Shown: positions 28,819-32,447 of the stretch, piece by piece | How positions within the stretch are numbered: position 1 is the first letter of the stretch | How the letters are laid out: every line of letters starts with the position of its first letter | From: Armadillidium nasatum | Lineage: Eukaryota > Arthropoda > Malacostraca > Isopoda > Armadillidiidae | Direction of reading: 5' to 3' | DNA length: 32,447 nucleotides | Assembly (NCBI GenBank): GCA_009176605.1 | Contig: SEYY01000111.1 | Coordinates: 145,139 to 177,585, forward strand | Notes under the pieces: generated by a model | Databases searched by the model: none | What the model saw: only the letters and a program-made list of their open reading frames with translations | What the model was told of the DNA's origin: nothing | Position numbers and translations under genes: made by a program

Positions 28819-28884
28819 GAAGCTTAAGCCACCCGAAACTAGTTGACATAATAATGTCGACTAGTTTCGGGTGACTTAAGCTTC
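28819..28884. repeat. 31-bp-arm hairpin (29/31 matched, 4-nt loop)
   Basis: Left arm 28819-28849 and right arm 28854-28884 around AATA. The arms start GAAGCTTAAG and contain CCCGAAACTAGT. Two non-matching positions remain. The surrounding sequence has no terminal repeats that would make it a MITE. Confidence 0.92.
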
Positions 28885-29890
<1,006 letters not shown>

Positions 29891-29942
29891 AGAAAAATTA
29901 AAGAACAATCCTTTTCTATTTCAACTGTTAAAGAAATGTTGC

Positions 29943-30369
<427 letters not shown>

Positions 30370-30405
30370 AAACCAAGATTACGGTTACCTTTAGTAATAT
30401 AATAT

Positions 30406-30535
<130 letters not shown>

Positions 30536-31125
30536 CTTAAAAAACACGGCATTTTCAATTAAGTTTAAATTAATTACTAAGAAAACCTGATAACTTCGTT
30601 ACTAATTTTTTTAACATAAACTTTGCATTTTTTAAGAAATTTTGAACTGAAAATCATACATAAGAAATGCTAAAGAAGAATTTTGCTGTTCTATAATTTC
30701 ATCATTACCTGTGTCTTTATATTCACCCTATATTCCACATGAAAATAAAATATAAAATGTGAGCGGAGCTAAACTAAATTCTGATTGGTTAAATCTTTAA
30801 ATTACGAAAACATCACCGCCATTTTTTTTTTAAATGAATATGTGTATCAATAATTAGGAACGAACTTCTGCTGACGACTGTTCATCACAAATTTTGGAAA
30901 TGGAAAATCTTAAAGTAGCTATAGCTTCACAATAAGGAATGACTACGATATTTACTGGTTTAACATAAGCTTCTCCCGTTCCGCCGCTTAAAATATGTAG
31001 TCTTGCACGTATTAATTGTTTCTTAATAAAAGCAATGACATCCTAAAGACAGAAACTGTTGGAAAACGAAACTGATTTCCTCCTCTAAGTATCTTGGGTA
31101 TGACATATTTAAAGAACGAAGAAAA

Positions 31126-31126
<1 letters not shown>
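30536..31126. other. No gene recognised
   Basis: AT-rich sequence. Short words such as CTGATTGGTTAAAT and CATCACCGCCATTTTT stand out in composition, but no domain, terminal repeat or splice-bounded exon could be supported. Confidence 0.5.
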
Positions 31127-31163
<37 letters not shown>

Positions 31164-31189
31164 TATATATTATATATATATATATATAA

Positions 31190-31221
<32 letters not shown>
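31127..31221. repeat. (TA)n tract with several slips
   Basis: TA/TAATAT units, left flank of hAT-like element C2. Confidence 0.96.
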
Positions 31222-31437
31222 TAGGGTTGGCCGACGCACCGGTGCGGTGCGGTGCGGTGCGCTGCGGTGCCGGTGCGGTGCGGTTGGTGTGGTGCGGTGC
31301 TGTGCGCAAGACTATTTCAGCAACACGGTGCGGTGCGAAAGAAAAAAATGAAAGTGCGGTGCGGTGCGTGCGTGCGTGGTGCGGGCCCTGGTGCGCACCG
31401 CACCGAATAATTGTATCCTGCGATAATCTTCTGTTCC
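31222..31437. mobile_element. hAT-like element fragment, family C second copy (GGTGC iterations)
   Basis: The left terminus TAGGGTTGGCCGACGC abuts (TA)n and fits the hAT end pattern. It shares GGTTGGCCGA with the end at 9480. The interior is mostly (GGTGC)n with CGTGCGTGCGTG, giving strong GC contrast. No matching right terminus was found, although another (TA)n tract begins at 31443. Confidence 0.6.
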
Positions 31438-31440
31438 GTA

Positions 31441-31442
<2 letters not shown>

Positions 31443-31494
<52 letters not shown>

Positions 31495-31558
31495 TATATA
31501 TATATTAATATATAATAATATATATATTATATATTATATATATTATATATATATATAT
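31443..31558. repeat. (TA)n tract with many slips
   Basis: The TA run degrades into TATTAATATATAATA words on its right side. Confidence 0.95.
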
Positions 31559-31858
31559 GCTGCAGTATATTAGTCTTGGCAGACAAATTGCGTAATATTT
31601 TTATTTTTTACGTTACGTGCATGTGAACAGGTATCCCGTACATACGTTTACTCTTAAGTTACAGCGATAGGAAGACGGTGTTATAATAAGATGCCAATTG
31701 CCATAGAAATGTATGAATTGAGAAACAAACGAACTCCAATTGTGATTGGTTGTAGTTGTTAACCTTAATATATCAATGTCGCGGATTGGTAGTTTAATCG
31801 TTTACCGTAGTGGAAATAATCAGAAGATCTACCCGTCCCGTCATTTGTCACGTGATTA
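31559..31858. other. Possible 5' flank of the following Tc1 copy
   Basis: No motif was recognised. AACTCCAATTGTGATTGGTTGTAGTTG contains a small imperfect inversion (CCAAT/ATTGG). Terminal repeats of the Tc1 element could not be located. Confidence 0.35.
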
Positions 31859-32447
31859 ATGTGTGCAAATAGTGACATTGCAACAGAGGGCCACAGCCAT
31901 ATTACCTTGGACGTAGGTTCAACGTTGAACATACAAGTATCAGAAGAGTCGTACATCGGTGCTAGGAGACCAACGAATACCGTAGACGACAGGGGCAAGG
32001 CAGACCAAGCTCGACAATACCTCGTGAAGGCCGATTTATAAGGCTACTCACAGTGCGGGAGCATCTTCATAGCAGCAAGAAACCTCCAGAAACAGTTGGC
32101 GCAGTACATGGAAAACGTATAAGTGCTGATACGGTTCTCAGATGGCTTCGCATAAACGGGTTTCGGCCACAAAGGTCTGAAAGAGGGCCATTTCTCACGA
32201 AAGATCATCGTACAACGATATCCTTTGTCCATTGGCCATTTCGCCAGTGGGGACGTGTCCTATTTAAAGACGAGTCCAGATTCAATCTCCATAGTTCCGA
32301 CTAACGTCAAAGGGTGTATCAGCAGCCCAACGGAAAATACGCAGCGTGTAAAATTAAAGGTTAGGTGCCATATGGTGGTGGGTTGGTCATAGTGTGGGGA
32401 GATATTTCTCTAACCGCCCGTACAAACCTCTGCATCCTTCGTGAAGG
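31859..32447 (+). pseudogene. Tc1/mariner-type transposase, second copy, decayed and cut by window end
   Basis: Frames in order: an HTH-region remnant with 'SDIATEGHSHITLDVGST' and 'RRPTNTVDDRGKA' (31870-32000). A frameshift leads to 'ISADTVLRWLRINGFRPQRSERGPFLTKDHR' (32121-32215) and the first catalytic Asp in 'LFKDESRFNLHSSD' (32262-32303). A TAA follows, then 'RQRVY', a further TAG, and 'GGGLVIVWGDISLTARTNL' up to the window edge. It differs clearly from the copy at 24379-26626, so the two are different subfamilies. Dead by frameshift and stops; the second and third catalytic residues lie outside the window. Confidence 0.88.

Noticed and set aside
28819-28884. Hammerhead ribozyme, suggested by GAAAC within a strong hairpin
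   Set aside because: The CUGANGA core box is not present at the required position on either strand.

Overview
This is a repeat-saturated, AT-rich stretch of an animal nuclear genome. Its only recognisable host coding sequence is one 117-bp exon (17770-17886, + strand) of a cytosolic aconitase / iron regulatory protein 1 (IRP1/ACO1-type) gene, with a consensus acceptor before it and a GTAAG donor after it. If that reading is right, most or all of the window is giant-intron sequence. No prokaryotic feature is present. The repeat mix suggests an arthropod, and more specifically a decapod crustacean such as a crab: a Jockey/CR1-like LINE with 'GVPQGSVLS' and YADD motifs, Tc1-like and hAT DNA transposons, a tRNA-derived SINE, a Ty3/Gypsy fragment and about twenty long (TA)n tracts. 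This is inference from recalled family features, not from any search.

Layout. 1-4423: a diverged AT-rich tandem-repeat array. A block of more than 1.5 kb occurs twice (1-1549 and 2870-4423), and the first copy stops exactly at a 100-N assembly gap. 4424-6720: quiet AT-rich sequence, an exon-like ORF with a BED-type zinc finger (5396-5683), a G-quadruplex motif and two (TA)n tracts. 6721-12851: broken LINE copies in both orientations, a 154-bp hAT MITE, one end of a (GGTGC)n hAT family and a decayed Gypsy integrase. 12976-15365: a SINE, then an 1845-bp hAT element with a decayed transposase, then a second MITE. 15366-19284: two LINE scraps, the aconitase exon and a 263-bp (TA)n tract. 19285-24158: a second SINE and a candidate 4.2-kb hAT-like element with a 2.6-kb LINE copy inside it. 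24379-26626: a dead Tc1-like transposase split by a 1238-bp hAT element that has a perfect 8-bp target-site duplication and still encodes an intact BED-finger-only protein. 26876-32447: another hAT-like end, two head-to-head LINE pieces, several inverted repeats (one with 119/120-bp arms), a second (GGTGC)n end and a Tc1 fragment cut by the window edge.

Two themes tie the window together. First, several unrelated-looking hAT-type termini each carry their own short iterated word next to the end: GCGGAT, GGATTC, GGTGC, AAACCCGGG, GGCCGG and probably CCGATA. These could be family-private transposase-binding sites. Second, the (TA)n tracts sit at transposon boundaries. Three LINE 3' ends run straight into (TA)n, and hAT elements sit inside (TA)n with ATATATAT on both sides. 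The long 'YIYIYI' reading frames are translations of these tracts and are not genes.
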